DNA of 64,000 bases from positions 1 through 64,000 of the forward strand of contig JAFGKU010000056.1 of NCBI GenBank assembly GCA_016928415.1. The letters run 5' to 3'. This document shows, in pieces, positions 10,191 to 20,695 of this stretch; position 1 is the stretch's first letter, and each line of letters starts with the position of its first letter. Source of the stretch: Spirochaetales bacterium (lineage in GTDB: Bacteria > Spirochaetota > Spirochaetia > SZUA-6 > JAFGRV01). The notes under the pieces were generated by a model. That model saw nothing but the letters and a program-made list of their open reading frames with translations, was not told the DNA's origin and made no database searches. A program made the position numbers and the translations under genes.

Positions 10191-10865
10191 TTAATTCCGC
10201 CTGTTCAATTCCGCTTCGCTTTTTCTTAAGTACAGGGGCGAGAGGGAAAGCGGGTCACCTCCTTTCTGTTTGAATTTTTCCAGTCCCAGTTTCAGCAGGG
10301 ACCCGGGATAAGCACAATACCCCTGGGGGTCTGTGTCAAAGGTAAAAGATGTTCCCCTGTTCAGGCAAAATTTCTCAAGTTCAGGCGCTGCCTGCCCCGT
10401 GAAAAGGACGGATTCATAACCTTCCAGCCGGCTCAGGATTTCCTCTGCACCCAGGTCGAGAGGTTCCGTCTGCCGGTTTCCCTGAAGGTAAATGGCCGTA
10501 TAATATCTGTGCTTTTTGGCATCAAACACGGGCACCACCGGACCGGTATGGTATTTCAATGCATAACCGTAGGAATCGAGTGAAGGGATGCCTGCCAGGG
10601 CGCAATCTCCTCCGAACGCCAGTCCTTTCGCGGTTGCCAGCCCGATTCTCAGTCCCGTGAACGAGCCGGGACCGATGGCGCATACGATCAGATCGAGTTC
10701 CCTGGCTGGAATTCCGGCTTTATCGAGAAATTCGTTTATCCAGGGCATGAGCAGGGAGGAATGCTTTAACTCGAAGGCAGAGGATAATTGAAGGGTAATA
10801 CCTCCTTCAATGGACAGGCATAGCCCCAGGGTACTCGTGGATGTGTCAATCGCCAGGATGTTCAA
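10191..10865 (-). CDS. tsaB: tRNA threonylcarbamoyladenosine biosynthesis protein TsaB
   Basis: MNILAIDTSTSTLGLCLS ... VCAIGPGSFTGLRIGLATAKGLAFG. Confidence 0.93.
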   Translation of the reverse strand: MNILAIDTSTSTLGLCLSIEGGITLQLSSAFELKHSSLLMPWINEFLDKAGIPARELDLIVCAIGPGSFTGLRIGLATAKGLAFGGDCALAGIPSLDSYGYALKYHTGPVVPVFDAKKHRYYTAIYLQGNRQTEPLDLGAEEILSRLEGYESVLFTGQAAPELEKFCLNRGTSFTFDTDPQGYCAYPGSLLKLGLEKFKQKGGDPLSLSPLYLRKSEAELNRRN

Positions 10866-11284
10866 ATATCAATACCCTCAAGCAAAATTTCACGTTGATC
10901 TTCCGGAAGTATTTTCAGGTTTATCTTGACGCTTTCCGGGGGAAGCAAGGAACCCAGTTTCTCCGCCCATTCGACAACGGAGATACCGTCGCCGTAAAGA
11001 ACCTCCGTCAGGCCCAGGTCGTGGAGTTCCTCTTCATTTTCTATCCGGTACAGGTCAATGTGGTAAAAATCGCATTTTCCATGATATGTTGAAATCAGTG
11101 TGAATGTGGGACTTGTAATTTCATCACTTATATCCAGAGCCTCGGCAATCCCTTTCGTGAGCAGGGTTTTCCCCGAGCCGAGAGGACCGAACAAACAGAC
11201 TACCGAGCCCTGTGAGAGTTTTTCACCGATTTTTTCACCTGTTTTAAAGGTTTCTTCGCGGTTTAAAGAAATTATGCGTTCCAA
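10862..11284 (-). CDS. tsaE: tRNA threonylcarbamoyladenosine biosynthesis ATPase TsaE
   Basis: VCLFGPLGSGKTLLTKGIAEALDISDEITSPTFTLISTYHGKCDFYHIDLYRI; ATGA overlap with tsaB. Confidence 0.95.
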   Translation of the reverse strand: MERIISLNREETFKTGEKIGEKLSQGSVVCLFGPLGSGKTLLTKGIAEALDISDEITSPTFTLISTYHGKCDFYHIDLYRIENEEELHDLGLTEVLYGDGISVVEWAEKLGSLLPPESVKINLKILPEDQREILLEGIDI

Positions 11285-11461
11285 CTTTATTCCTTCCGTT
11301 ATATGTTACTTCAAATACCGGCCCCGGTCAAGTATTCCGTTTCCTGATCTCTGATGCTTTTGTTAATATACCTCCTTGATTTTTTGGTGAAATTAGATTA
11401 ATTTCAATAAACATTAATGAGGAATGGAATCGAATATATTCAGCTTTATGGGTAGTCTTGA

Positions 11462-14400
11462 ATGAAAAAAATAATTGAATACTTTTCAAGCAAACATATT
11501 TTAACCAATTTTGTGGTAATCGGGGTTTTTATCGGGGCGGTTTTCCTCTGGGATGCCACGGGCAAGGAGGAAACGCCCAATATAACCTTTGACATGGTTT
11601 TTATTTCCGCTTATTATCCCGGGGCAACAGCGGAGGAAGTGGAATCCCTTGTAACAAAACCGATAGAGGATTCCATTTCCGGAATAGACGGCATTAATGC
11701 GGTAAACAGTTCCTCCGCTCAAGGGTCCTGTTCCTTGAGGGTTGAACTGGAAGATAATAACCCTAACAGGGATGAGGTAATCCAGGAAATAAAAGACGCG
11801 GTAGCAGCGCTCAGGTTTCCCGCAGATATGGAGAATGCCCCGTCGGTCAGGGAGATGAAACCTTCCAGAAGATCGGTCATTGATTTTGTTTTTGTCTACA
11901 AGGATGCCGATATGATGACACCAAAGCAGAGAACACTGGTGCAATCCTATGCGGATACCCTGGAGGACAGACTACTGAGACTCCCCCAGGTCAGTGAGGT
12001 CAATCTATCGGGTTATTATGAGCAATACATAGAAATCCAGTTAAACCAGGCCAGGCTCCTGGAATATAATTTATCCATGTCAGAGATCATTTCCGCCCTG
12101 CGCAAAAACAACCTTAAACAACCGGTCGGTTCCCTGAGCGATGAATTGACAACTAAAATCAGGCTGGACGCGGAACTGGATGACACGGAAAAAATAAAAA
12201 ACGTGATTATCCAGGCCAGTTTTGAAGGAAATATATTACGGATAGCGGATGTGGCGAAAGTCGTCTATGTAACGGATGAAGAAAAGCGGATTGTCAAGGT
12301 AAACGGCATGGAAGCGGTCAGGCTCACCGTTACCAAAACGTCCAGCACGGGTATACTGGAAGCGATTGACAGGGTAAAAGAAGTAGCGGATGAATTTTCA
12401 GAAGCGGTTTTAAAAGGCACGGAAGTGGACTTGATTCTGACAGACGATGAATCCCGCGATGTGAGGAACCGTTTGTCCCTGATTTCATATAACGGGCTGT
12501 TCGGATTCGTGCTTATTATCATCATTCTTTTTATTTTTTTAAATGCCCGAAGCGGTATCTGGGTTGCCATGGGCATCCCGTTCAGTCTCGGTTTCACCAT
12601 GATCTTGTCCTATCTTTTTGGTTTTACGGTTAATAACATTACCCTTGCCGCCGTCATCATTGTTCTGGGAATGGTCGTGGACGATGCCATCGTCGTGGCG
12701 GAAAATGTCGGCCGTCTTTTACACGAAGGGGTGCCCCTTAAGGAGGCGGTTGCCCGGGGAACGGTGGCCGTGTTCCTCCCCATCCTGGCCAGCATCACGA
12801 CGACTTGTGTCGCATTTATTCCCATTTTCTTTTTCAAGGGCCATTTTTCCCTGATGATCAAATTCATACCCCCGATAATTTTTTTCATGCTCGGCGGGAG
12901 TCTTTTTGAATCGCTGTTTATCCTGCCGGCCCATTTGAGATACAGGTTCCCAAGATGGATCAAGGTGGTTTTTTCCCTGGGGCTGTTGATTCCCGTTGAA
13001 AAGTATTTTGCCAATAAAAAAGACAATGAAAAAAAACGGTCCATGAATCATTCCCATTGGTTCATCGCCGTTGAAAATGCATTCGGCAGGTTCCTGAAGG
13101 CAGCCCTGCGCATTAAATGGGTTTTTTTCATCGTTTTCGTTTTATTGCTCATTTATTCAGGCTGGATATTCGCCACACAAATGAAATATTCATTGTTTCC
13201 CCGGGAGGAGACCACATCCCTTTTCCTTTCAGGAAGGGCGCCGGAAGGCACATTACGCCTGGAGACGGAAAAAATGGTCCGTCCTTTAGAAAGCCTGTTC
13301 AAACCTCTCCTGGGCAAAGAAGTTGTCAGTATAATGACCAATATAGCGAGGGGCTGGCGCGGCAGCGCTGTAAGGGAAAATGAATTCTCCATTTCCATAG
13401 AAATTGTCCCCAAGGATATGCGGAAGAAATCGGCCAATGAACTTATTGCCGAGTGGGAAGAAATGATAAAGAATATCAAGGGTTTCGAATACCTCCGCTT
13501 TGCCAAATCGCGATGGGGGCAGTCAAGCGGAAGTGCCATTGATATCATTGTCAAGGAAAATGACAATAACGAGAGGGTTGCCGTTGTGGACGAACTGCTG
13601 GAAAATCTCAAACGGGTGCCCTCCCTGAAGAATCCCGAACAGGAAGTGCAGCTCAGCGACCCCGAATACAGGATCATCCTTGACCGGGACCTTGCCACAA
13701 GGCTCGGGATTTCGGCGGACACGATAAGCACTACCCTGAGGACGATTCTTCAAGGCAACACTGTCTATACCATATCCCGGGGGGGGAAAGATATCGACGT
13801 CAGGATCACGGTGCCTCCCGATGAAAAGGCCACCATTAATGAACTGCTCAATACCAAGGTTCCGAACAGCAGCCGTTATCTGGTTCCCTTGAACAAGGTT
13901 GTGCGTGTAGAGAAGGTTGTTTCCCCGAGTACCATTGTCCGTCTTGACGGTAAAAGGGTTCAGCATGTTTACGCGGAACTGAATGAAGCGGATAAAACCG
14001 ATGCTGAAAAGGAAAATAATGGAACCAGGAATCAGCCTCAGCCTCAGCCTGAAGAAAAAAAAGATAATTCGGACGGCAATAATTCAGGTTCTGTACGGTC
14101 CGGAAAAAGCAGCGGAGGTGACGGGAATACGGAAAAAAAATGGGGTAAAAAACCGGATGAGAAAACATCCGGGAAACCTTCGGCACCCCCCTTTGATTTA
14201 CCGGCCATTATGACGCCCCTTGAAGTAGCCGATTTTCTCGAGGCCGAGGTTTTCCCGGGCATAATGCACAGGCATCCCTCCACCGAGCTGACGTTTGGCG
14301 GTGAAATCGCCGATACGAGGGAATCAGGACAGGAATTCATTTTTGCCATCATTATGGTCATTTTCCTGATTTATGTTATCCTTGCCTTAACCCTTAATTC

Positions 14401-14857
14401 ACTTGTTAAGCCTTTTATAATCATGCTTTCCATACCGTTCGGGTGCGTGGGAATAATACTGGCGCTTCAGGCTCACGGGATGATGGTGTACGGATTTTTT
14501 TCCATTATAGGTGCCTTGGGGCTTGCTGGTGTTGTCGTGAACGATTCGATTGTGCTTCTTGCCAAGCTTGAGAAGGATTATCACAAGGAAGAAACGGGAA
14601 AAACACCTGGGGAAAAGGTAGCCAACATCTCCAAGACTAGACTCCGTGCCGTTCTCCTTACCACAATCACGACCGTGGCGGGGCTTCTGCCAACCGCCTA
14701 TGGTGTGTTTGGATACGATTCAATGCTTGCCGAAATGATGCTGACCCTGGCATGGGGACTCATGTTCGGGACTTTTATCACCCTGCTTCTAGTTCCTTCC
14801 CTTTACTGCACGATGAAGGAAATCAGCGGCTTTTTCAGAAGGAGGGCTGTAAAATGA
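11462..14857 (+). CDS. RND-family efflux permease
   Basis: 1131 aa; VLGMVVDDAIVVAENV, VVNDSIVLLAKLEKDY; AcrB/HAE-type; charged low-complexity insert near residues 840-910. Confidence 0.92.
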   Translation: MKKIIEYFSSKHILTNFVVIGVFIGAVFLWDATGKEETPNITFDMVFISAYYPGATAEEVESLVTKPIEDSISGIDGINAVNSSSAQGSCSLRVELEDNNPNRDEVIQEIKDAVAALRFPADMENAPSVREMKPSRRSVIDFVFVYKDADMMTPKQRTLVQSYADTLEDRLLRLPQVSEVNLSGYYEQYIEIQLNQARLLEYNLSMSEIISALRKNNLKQPVGSLSDELTTKIRLDAELDDTEKIKNVIIQASFEGNILRIADVAKVVYVTDEEKRIVKVNGMEAVRLTVTKTSSTGILEAIDRVKEVADEFSEAVLKGTEVDLILTDDESRDVRNRLSLISYNGLFGFVLIIIILFIFLNARSGIWVAMGIPFSLGFTMILSYLFGFTVNNITLAAVIIVLGMVVDDAIVVAENVGRLLHEGVPLKEAVARGTVAVFLPILASITTTCVAFIPIFFFKGHFSLMIKFIPPIIFFMLGGSLFESLFILPAHLRYRFPRWIKVVFSLGLLIPVEKYFANKKDNEKKRSMNHSHWFIAVENAFGRFLKAALRIKWVFFIVFVLLLIYSGWIFATQMKYSLFPREETTSLFLSGRAPEGTLRLETEKMVRPLESLFKPLLGKEVVSIMTNIARGWRGSAVRENEFSISIEIVPKDMRKKSANELIAEWEEMIKNIKGFEYLRFAKSRWGQSSGSAIDIIVKENDNNERVAVVDELLENLKRVPSLKNPEQEVQLSDPEYRIILDRDLATRLGISADTISTTLRTILQGNTVYTISRGGKDIDVRITVPPDEKATINELLNTKVPNSSRYLVPLNKVVRVEKVVSPSTIVRLDGKRVQHVYAELNEADKTDAEKENNGTRNQPQPQPEEKKDNSDGNNSGSVRSGKSSGGDGNTEKKWGKKPDEKTSGKPSAPPFDLPAIMTPLEVADFLEAEVFPGIMHRHPSTELTFGGEIADTRESGQEFIFAIIMVIFLIYVILALTLNSLVKPFIIMLSIPFGCVGIILALQAHGMMVYGFFSIIGALGLAGVVVNDSIVLLAKLEKDYHKEETGKTPGEKVANISKTRLRAVLLTTITTVAGLLPTAYGVFGYDSMLAEMMLTLAWGLMFGTFITLLLVPSLYCTMKEISGFFRRRAVK

Positions 14858-16275
14858 GACGTTCCCTGTTTCTAATTGTATTGCTTGTCTCCGGTGTATT
14901 GTTCACGTTATCTGCCGAGGAATCCAAAACGGTTAAAATCCCCTTGAAAACTTTTATTGAAAAGGCCTGCAGCAACAGCCACTTCCAGGAAATTCTGATA
15001 AAAGAATTGAGCCTCGTGTATAAAGAGTCTTTGAAAACAACGGCCGAGGATCTTGTCCTTTCATTGAATGCCGAATACGGTCTGGAATACAGTGACGATT
15101 TAACACATCAATTCAGCGGAAGCGTATCCCTCTCAAAATTATTCCAGCAATGGGGGACTAAAATTTCCGGCGGGTATTCATTTACGCCTTCCATGGGTGC
15201 TTCTGTCAGTTCCAAACTTAATTTCAAGATAGAGCAGGACCTTGTGCGTAATGCCTTTGGAAGAGTAACAGAGGTGGAGCGGATGATCGCAGGCTATGAA
15301 ACTGAAATAGCCCGTATTCAGATTGTGGAAGCGTACGAAGAGTACCTCGCATCACTTATAAGTCTCTACCTTGACTGGTATTCTGCATATGAAAATTTAC
15401 AGAATGCCGAAAAATCCCTGCAGAACAACAACAGGCTTCTAACGGTCACCAAAAACAAACTCAAGTACAATATAGCATTACCCGTCGACCAGGATAAGGT
15501 TGAATTACAGGTGGTTAGCAAACAGGAGCAGGTGCTGAACCTGACATCGGCCTATAACCTCCTGCAGTTCCGTGTTAAAGCAGCGATGGGCTGTGATGAT
15601 GAATGCCCGGATGAATGGGCCCCGGTATGGGCACCTCTTATTTCGGATAATCCTTCGGGATATACGAAAGATCTTGAGAATTTTACCAAAGACAGCAGGA
15701 CGTCGGCCCTGATCCGCCTTTTAAACAGGAACAGGCAGCTTTCCATCGACATTGCCGCTGATGCCCTTCTGCCTTCCGTAAAGCTCTACGGTGGATACGA
15801 CTTAAGCGGTGACGGTTATTTTTTCAACTCTGATATAACTCATGCAGGGTATATAGGCGTCACACTGGGCGTTCCCCTGGTCCAGACCTATTCACAAACG
15901 GATTATGAAATTAAAAAACTCGACCTTAAGGAGACCGAATTAACAAATAAAAACAAACTTGAATCGGTCAAGAGTGATCTCTTTCAGCTTTCCGAAAGAA
16001 TTGCCAATGAAAATAGAATGCTTGAACTGGCTGACCGCAAGATTGCCTTGTCCGAAGCCATCATGAAAGACGAACTAAAGGGATATGACCAGGGTCGTTC
16101 ATCGCTTAACGACCTGATATCGGCGTATAATACAATGGACACGAATGAACTGTCCAAAACCACCCATCTAGTATTAGTGAACAAGCTTTTCGTTGAGTGG
16201 ATGCGCTTGACCGACACCCTCGTCGTCAAAAGGGAAGGGGAGGAAAAACCGGCCATACAGCCCGCCCTGGAGTGA
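14854..16275 (+). CDS. TolC-family outer membrane efflux protein
   Basis: Signal peptide MRRSLFLIVLLVSGVLFTLSAEES, coiled-coil OEP-like body; ATGA overlap with the RND gene. Confidence 0.85.
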   Translation: MRRSLFLIVLLVSGVLFTLSAEESKTVKIPLKTFIEKACSNSHFQEILIKELSLVYKESLKTTAEDLVLSLNAEYGLEYSDDLTHQFSGSVSLSKLFQQWGTKISGGYSFTPSMGASVSSKLNFKIEQDLVRNAFGRVTEVERMIAGYETEIARIQIVEAYEEYLASLISLYLDWYSAYENLQNAEKSLQNNNRLLTVTKNKLKYNIALPVDQDKVELQVVSKQEQVLNLTSAYNLLQFRVKAAMGCDDECPDEWAPVWAPLISDNPSGYTKDLENFTKDSRTSALIRLLNRNRQLSIDIAADALLPSVKLYGGYDLSGDGYFFNSDITHAGYIGVTLGVPLVQTYSQTDYEIKKLDLKETELTNKNKLESVKSDLFQLSERIANENRMLELADRKIALSEAIMKDELKGYDQGRSSLNDLISAYNTMDTNELSKTTHLVLVNKLFVEWMRLTDTLVVKREGEEKPAIQPALE

Positions 16276-16288
16276 TGTAACGAGGCAT

Positions 16289-17548
16289 TTAATCTACGTG
16301 AGCCGAACCCATGGCTTTGGCGATGACGATTTTCGATGCGCGCATTGCCGGAATGATGCTGCCGACAACAGCCGAAATTCCGCCAAGCACCGCGCCCAGT
16401 ATAAAATCGTAGAACCGGAAATCCGCCTTGAACGTCTTGCCAAACGGGATGGGTATGTTTTCCGGCATGAAGCTGGCAAAATCAAAACCGACCAACTGAA
16501 GAAAAGCGCCCAGGATTCCGGCGATGATCATGGCTGCCCCGATGGAAACGACGGCTATACCGATGCCTTCGTAGACGAGGAGCTTGATTACACCGTTCTT
16601 TCTCATGCCAATAGCCCGGAGCGTTCCTATTTCCTGGGTTCGTTCATGAACGGACATGGACATGGAATTCAAAATACCGAGAATGATGAAAATGTAAATG
16701 ATGAACGCCATCAGCCAGGCCATGGAGCTGTCCGCCCGGACTGCAGAGATCAGCACTTCCGCGAAACGTTTCCAGTCATAGGCCGTGTGGTCGGCCGTTC
16801 CGAAAGAACGGTTCAGATCAGCGGTGACCTGTTCATCGTCGTAGCCGTCCTTCAGCTTTATGACAAGCCTGTTGACTTCCCCGCCCATGCTGAGCAGCCT
16901 GTCCGCCGTATCGATGCTGCAGAATATGATATTGTCATCCATCACCGGATAACCGAAATTGAAAATTCCCGTTATTTTTTCATCCAGAATATTTTCGACC
17001 GAGTATTTATCATAGGCGGTGATGAAGACGGGGTCGTTCAATTTCAGGTCAAGTTTTTCGGCCAGGGATTTGCCGATGACAAGACCCTTCCCCGTATTGA
17101 AAAATGTTTTATCGGCGCAATGCTCTTCTATGACGGTGACCTTCGGTTCCTGGACCGGGTCAATGGCACGGCCCAAAACCCATACCGATTCCCGGCCATT
17201 ACTTATCCTTAAAGGAAAATTAATGCGGGGCGTTACCGCCTGAACGCGCGGGTCCTTTCTTAGCTTCTCCGCCAGTGCATTGTAATTTGACAGGTTGATA
17301 TCAAGCGGTAACCGGTCCGAGTTGGCCATGTAGTCACTGTTTAATACCTGGATGTGGCCCGTTTCAAAATTGATGATGGCATTGTAGAGGCCGGTGAAAT
17401 ATCCGCGAATCCACCCTGTGAAAATGATCATGATTGTTATTCCGATTGTCAAAGCTATGGCATTCAGGATGGTCCGGCGTTTGTTTCTAAAAATATTTCT
17501 TAATCCAATTAAAAATAATTCCATGTCTCCTCCTAAATCTTCACTCAC
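16289..17548 (-). CDS. ABC transporter permease, FtsX/MacB/LolE-like
   Basis: GLRNIFRNKRRTILNAIALTIGITIMIIF, C-terminal MSVHERTQEIGTLRAIGMRKNGVIKLLVYEG. Confidence 0.88.
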   Translation of the reverse strand: MSEDLGGDMELFLIGLRNIFRNKRRTILNAIALTIGITIMIIFTGWIRGYFTGLYNAIINFETGHIQVLNSDYMANSDRLPLDINLSNYNALAEKLRKDPRVQAVTPRINFPLRISNGRESVWVLGRAIDPVQEPKVTVIEEHCADKTFFNTGKGLVIGKSLAEKLDLKLNDPVFITAYDKYSVENILDEKITGIFNFGYPVMDDNIIFCSIDTADRLLSMGGEVNRLVIKLKDGYDDEQVTADLNRSFGTADHTAYDWKRFAEVLISAVRADSSMAWLMAFIIYIFIILGILNSMSMSVHERTQEIGTLRAIGMRKNGVIKLLVYEGIGIAVVSIGAAMIIAGILGAFLQLVGFDFASFMPENIPIPFGKTFKADFRFYDFILGAVLGGISAVVGSIIPAMRASKIVIAKAMGSAHVD

Positions 17549-18756
17549 ACAAATCGCAATGAATCAATCAGTTTCATTTTTGCACACGTGCCGGCGGCGT
17601 AAAGTGAACCGGTAACGGCCACCAGGATACCGGAGATAAAACAGGTGAGGGCATTCTTTACCGTAAGGGCAAAGTGAAAATTGCTGCCCATGCGGAATTC
17701 CTCCATGATTTTCCCCATGTTCAGTCCGTTCTGCTGGAAATAGAGAACCAGTAATATGCCAAGGAGAAGGCCGAAGACACTTCCCATGGCGCCTTCAAAA
17801 GAACCTTCTGACAGGATGAGCGAAAACAGCTGGTGTTTTTTAAGCCCGATAGCCCTCATGGTACCGAATTCACGTATCCTTTCAAACTGGTTCATTAATA
17901 TGGCATTGGTGATAACGGTACCCCCGACGATAATGACGAATATATTGATGAAGTAAATGAAAAAATCAAACGCCTTGATGAGAACGACAAAACTGCCGAA
18001 TATTTCCTCCCAGGTTGAAGCCGTGCCTTTATGTTTTTTTACTATGGGTTCTATCCGCGTTTTGATGGTTTGCGACAAGTCCGCGTCCTTTAAATTAAGC
18101 CTTACCTCAATGGTCCTGTTATCCAGGTTGAGGAGGGTCTCGGCGTTTGCATGGCTCAGGAAAAATAAGCCCGTGTCTATCCCGCTTTCACCCGTGCCGA
18201 AAAAACCCTTGACCCGGTAATCGAGGTAATAAGGCGCCCCGTCGGCGTCTTCTACGATTATGGCCGCATAATCTTCTAACTTTAAATCAAGCATTTCCGC
18301 CGTTTTTCTGGAAATCACCAGGCCGTCGCCCGACAAGTCAAACTCGCCCGCCGTGATGTTGTTCCTTGCATGGGAAAAGTAGGTTGTTGACGGACTGATG
18401 CCGACACCCTGAAGAGCCATGTTTTTGCCGTTGTGGACAACAAGGCCGCCGAAAGGGATAATCTTTTCCGCCGATTCCACGCCGTCGACTTTTTTTAGTT
18501 CTTCTATCAGGCTGTCGGGATCCGACAGTTGGTATTTCAGTGAGAAGGGGTTAAGCCTTTTACCGTAGCCTTCCGCGTGCACCTGGATGTGTCCGCTGTC
18601 TTCATACAGGCTTTTGTAAAAATTGACGCGCATCCCGTCCATCATTCCGCCCATGAACATCATAAGCACAACGGACACCATGACAACGAACATGATAAGA
18701 AGGCTGCGCCGCGCGTGTTTCCTGATGTTCAGAAATGCAATCTTGAGAAAAATCAT
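17545..18756 (-). CDS. ABC transporter permease, FtsX/MacB/LolC-like
   Basis: AFLNIRKHARRSLLIMFVVMVSVVLMMFMGGMMDGM; FERIREFGTMRAIGLKKHQLFSLILSEG. Confidence 0.88.
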   Translation of the reverse strand: MIFLKIAFLNIRKHARRSLLIMFVVMVSVVLMMFMGGMMDGMRVNFYKSLYEDSGHIQVHAEGYGKRLNPFSLKYQLSDPDSLIEELKKVDGVESAEKIIPFGGLVVHNGKNMALQGVGISPSTTYFSHARNNITAGEFDLSGDGLVISRKTAEMLDLKLEDYAAIIVEDADGAPYYLDYRVKGFFGTGESGIDTGLFFLSHANAETLLNLDNRTIEVRLNLKDADLSQTIKTRIEPIVKKHKGTASTWEEIFGSFVVLIKAFDFFIYFINIFVIIVGGTVITNAILMNQFERIREFGTMRAIGLKKHQLFSLILSEGSFEGAMGSVFGLLLGILLVLYFQQNGLNMGKIMEEFRMGSNFHFALTVKNALTCFISGILVAVTGSLYAAGTCAKMKLIDSLRFV

Positions 18757-18758
18757 CG

Positions 18759-19448
18759 TTAGGCCCCCCGTTTTTCGAAATCGGATATCACCCCGTCACG
18801 AAGATGGACTACGCGGGTTGCATACTGCATCACCTCGGGATTATGCGTTGAAAAAATAAACGTTACCTTCTCTTCCTCGTTCAGTTTCTTCATGACTTCA
18901 AGGATGGACTTGCCAGTTTCACTGTCAAGGTTGGCCGTCGGTTCGTCGGCGATAATGACGCTGGGATTGTTTACAAGCGACCTTGCTATGGCAACCCTTT
19001 GCCTTTGACCGCCGGAAAGTTCATCAGGCTTGTGCTTGACGAATTCACTTAATCCCACAATGTCGATGAGGTGATCAACCCGCTCTTTTCTTTTCCGCTT
19101 TGCTGTCTTGTTGAGTATGAGCGGGAATTCGATATTTTCAAAGATATCCAGTACCGGTATGAGATTGAATGACTGGAATATAAAGCCGATTTTACCGAGG
19201 CGAAGATCAGCTTCGGCATTATCCGACATGTTGGCAAGGTCGGCTTCCTGGAACTTGAGAACACCGGATGTGGGTTTGTCTATGCATCCCATGAGGTTCA
19301 GCATCGTTGTTTTTCCGCAGCCGGAAGGCCCTACGATTGACAGGAACTCGCCCTTCTCGACCTTCAGGTTAATGTTTTTCAATGCATGGATAACCGCCTT
19401 TCCCAACTGGTAATCCTTTGAAACGTTTTCCATTTGCAGTAATGGCAT
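18759..19448 (-). CDS. ABC transporter ATP-binding protein, LolD/MacB-like
   Basis: Walker A GPSGCGKTT, signature LSGGQRQRVAIARSLVNNPSVIIADEPTANLDS. Confidence 0.95.
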   Translation of the reverse strand: MPLLQMENVSKDYQLGKAVIHALKNINLKVEKGEFLSIVGPSGCGKTTMLNLMGCIDKPTSGVLKFQEADLANMSDNAEADLRLGKIGFIFQSFNLIPVLDIFENIEFPLILNKTAKRKRKERVDHLIDIVGLSEFVKHKPDELSGGQRQRVAIARSLVNNPSVIIADEPTANLDSETGKSILEVMKKLNEEEKVTFIFSTHNPEVMQYATRVVHLRDGVISDFEKRGA

Positions 19449-19459
19449 ATAAACCTCCT

Positions 19460-20692
19460 TTAGAAATGCAGGACAGCTCCCGCATAAACAGATAAATTTG
19501 CTGGTAAAAAATCAAATTCAACATGGGCCTGTCCCTTGTAAGTCCATCTTACCCTGGCGTACAGGTCTATGCCTTCTAAAATCATGAGAGTGAGGGAATG
19601 TTCCGCAAGAAAACTCGCGTTTATAATATTTATCAGGATGTTGTTCCCGAACGATAACACCCCTGTTATTTCCAAACCGGCCGTGCAGACCAGGTAATGC
19701 TGTCCCGTAAAATCGGGAAAGATGAGCGATTGCAATGTAACCGGGTCATTATTGACAAGGTAGTCCACCGATTGAAGAAAGAGAGACGTCTGGTTAGCAC
19801 CATAGCCGGCGCTGTTGTACAGGTATTCGACCAGGAATTGAATGGCGAATCCCTCTCCCGAAAAGATTTTTTCGATACCCCCTTCCACTGAGAAATATGG
19901 CTGGCCGGCAGGCTGCTGCGTCCAGGTGACCGCAGAAATGGGTGCGCCTACCGCCTTGTCCGGATAATAAATTCTATTGGACAGCTCGATAGAGGCATCC
20001 ATATTAAGGATGATACCGGCCAGATCGAATGAAAACCCGAAACCGGGACGAAGGACTTCATCCTGCTGGTATATGAAACCGGTAAAAAGGTCCAGTTCAC
20101 CCAATAATAGAGAGGCATATACCGCGTACCTGAAATCCGTCCAGAAATTACTTGTCAAGTGATTGAAGTCCTGGTTGGTATTAAGGCACGCTGTAAGGGT
20201 GAAGTCGGCCGAGGGATTGTAGGTGGCCGTTATTCCGGTAAATCCTCCATGCCGGCCGGTTTGGGATATATCGAAAAAATCATCCGTCGGATTTATTTTG
20301 TCCGAAGGGGAAAACAGGTATCCCGTACCCCAGTTCAGTCTTTGCTTTCCCGCGCAGAGCGTCAGCCCGTCAACGGGACGGAACAGAAAATACGCCTGGT
20401 ATAAATTCTGCGTGAATTCGGCGTTTTTATTTACGGAGACACCGTAATGGGCGAATACCTCGGTTTTATCCATGGTAAACCTGTGCTGTGTTGAAAGTAT
20501 AAACGCGGATGTCAGCCAGTTATTAAAACCCGTTAAAGGATCGGAAGGATCGAGTATATTTTTATATCCCGTTTCGGACCAATGAAATGTGTTTTCGAAA
20601 GTCAGGTCCCCGATCAATCTGTACTCCTGCGCCAGAAGAATGACAATATGCAGGGCGAAAAATAATACGGCCGTGCAGGCAATCTTCTTCAT
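19460..20692 (-). CDS. Putative outer membrane beta-barrel protein of the export cluster
   Basis: Signal peptide, alternating aromatic beta pattern, terminal aromatic VYAGAVLHF. Confidence 0.65.
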   Translation of the reverse strand: MKKIACTAVLFFALHIVILLAQEYRLIGDLTFENTFHWSETGYKNILDPSDPLTGFNNWLTSAFILSTQHRFTMDKTEVFAHYGVSVNKNAEFTQNLYQAYFLFRPVDGLTLCAGKQRLNWGTGYLFSPSDKINPTDDFFDISQTGRHGGFTGITATYNPSADFTLTACLNTNQDFNHLTSNFWTDFRYAVYASLLLGELDLFTGFIYQQDEVLRPGFGFSFDLAGIILNMDASIELSNRIYYPDKAVGAPISAVTWTQQPAGQPYFSVEGGIEKIFSGEGFAIQFLVEYLYNSAGYGANQTSLFLQSVDYLVNNDPVTLQSLIFPDFTGQHYLVCTAGLEITGVLSFGNNILINIINASFLAEHSLTLMILEGIDLYARVRWTYKGQAHVEFDFLPANLSVYAGAVLHF

Positions 20693-20695
20693 CTT

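Noticed and set aside
13153-13731. 192-aa minus-strand ORF
   Set aside because: Antisense inside the RND permease
14041-14200. Low-complexity stretch in the RND gene as a possible frameshift
   Set aside because: Frame stays open through the stretch and the permease C-terminus is intact, so it is an in-frame linker
16298-17212. 304-aa plus-strand ORF
   Set aside because: Antisense to the ABC permease, which has clear family motifs
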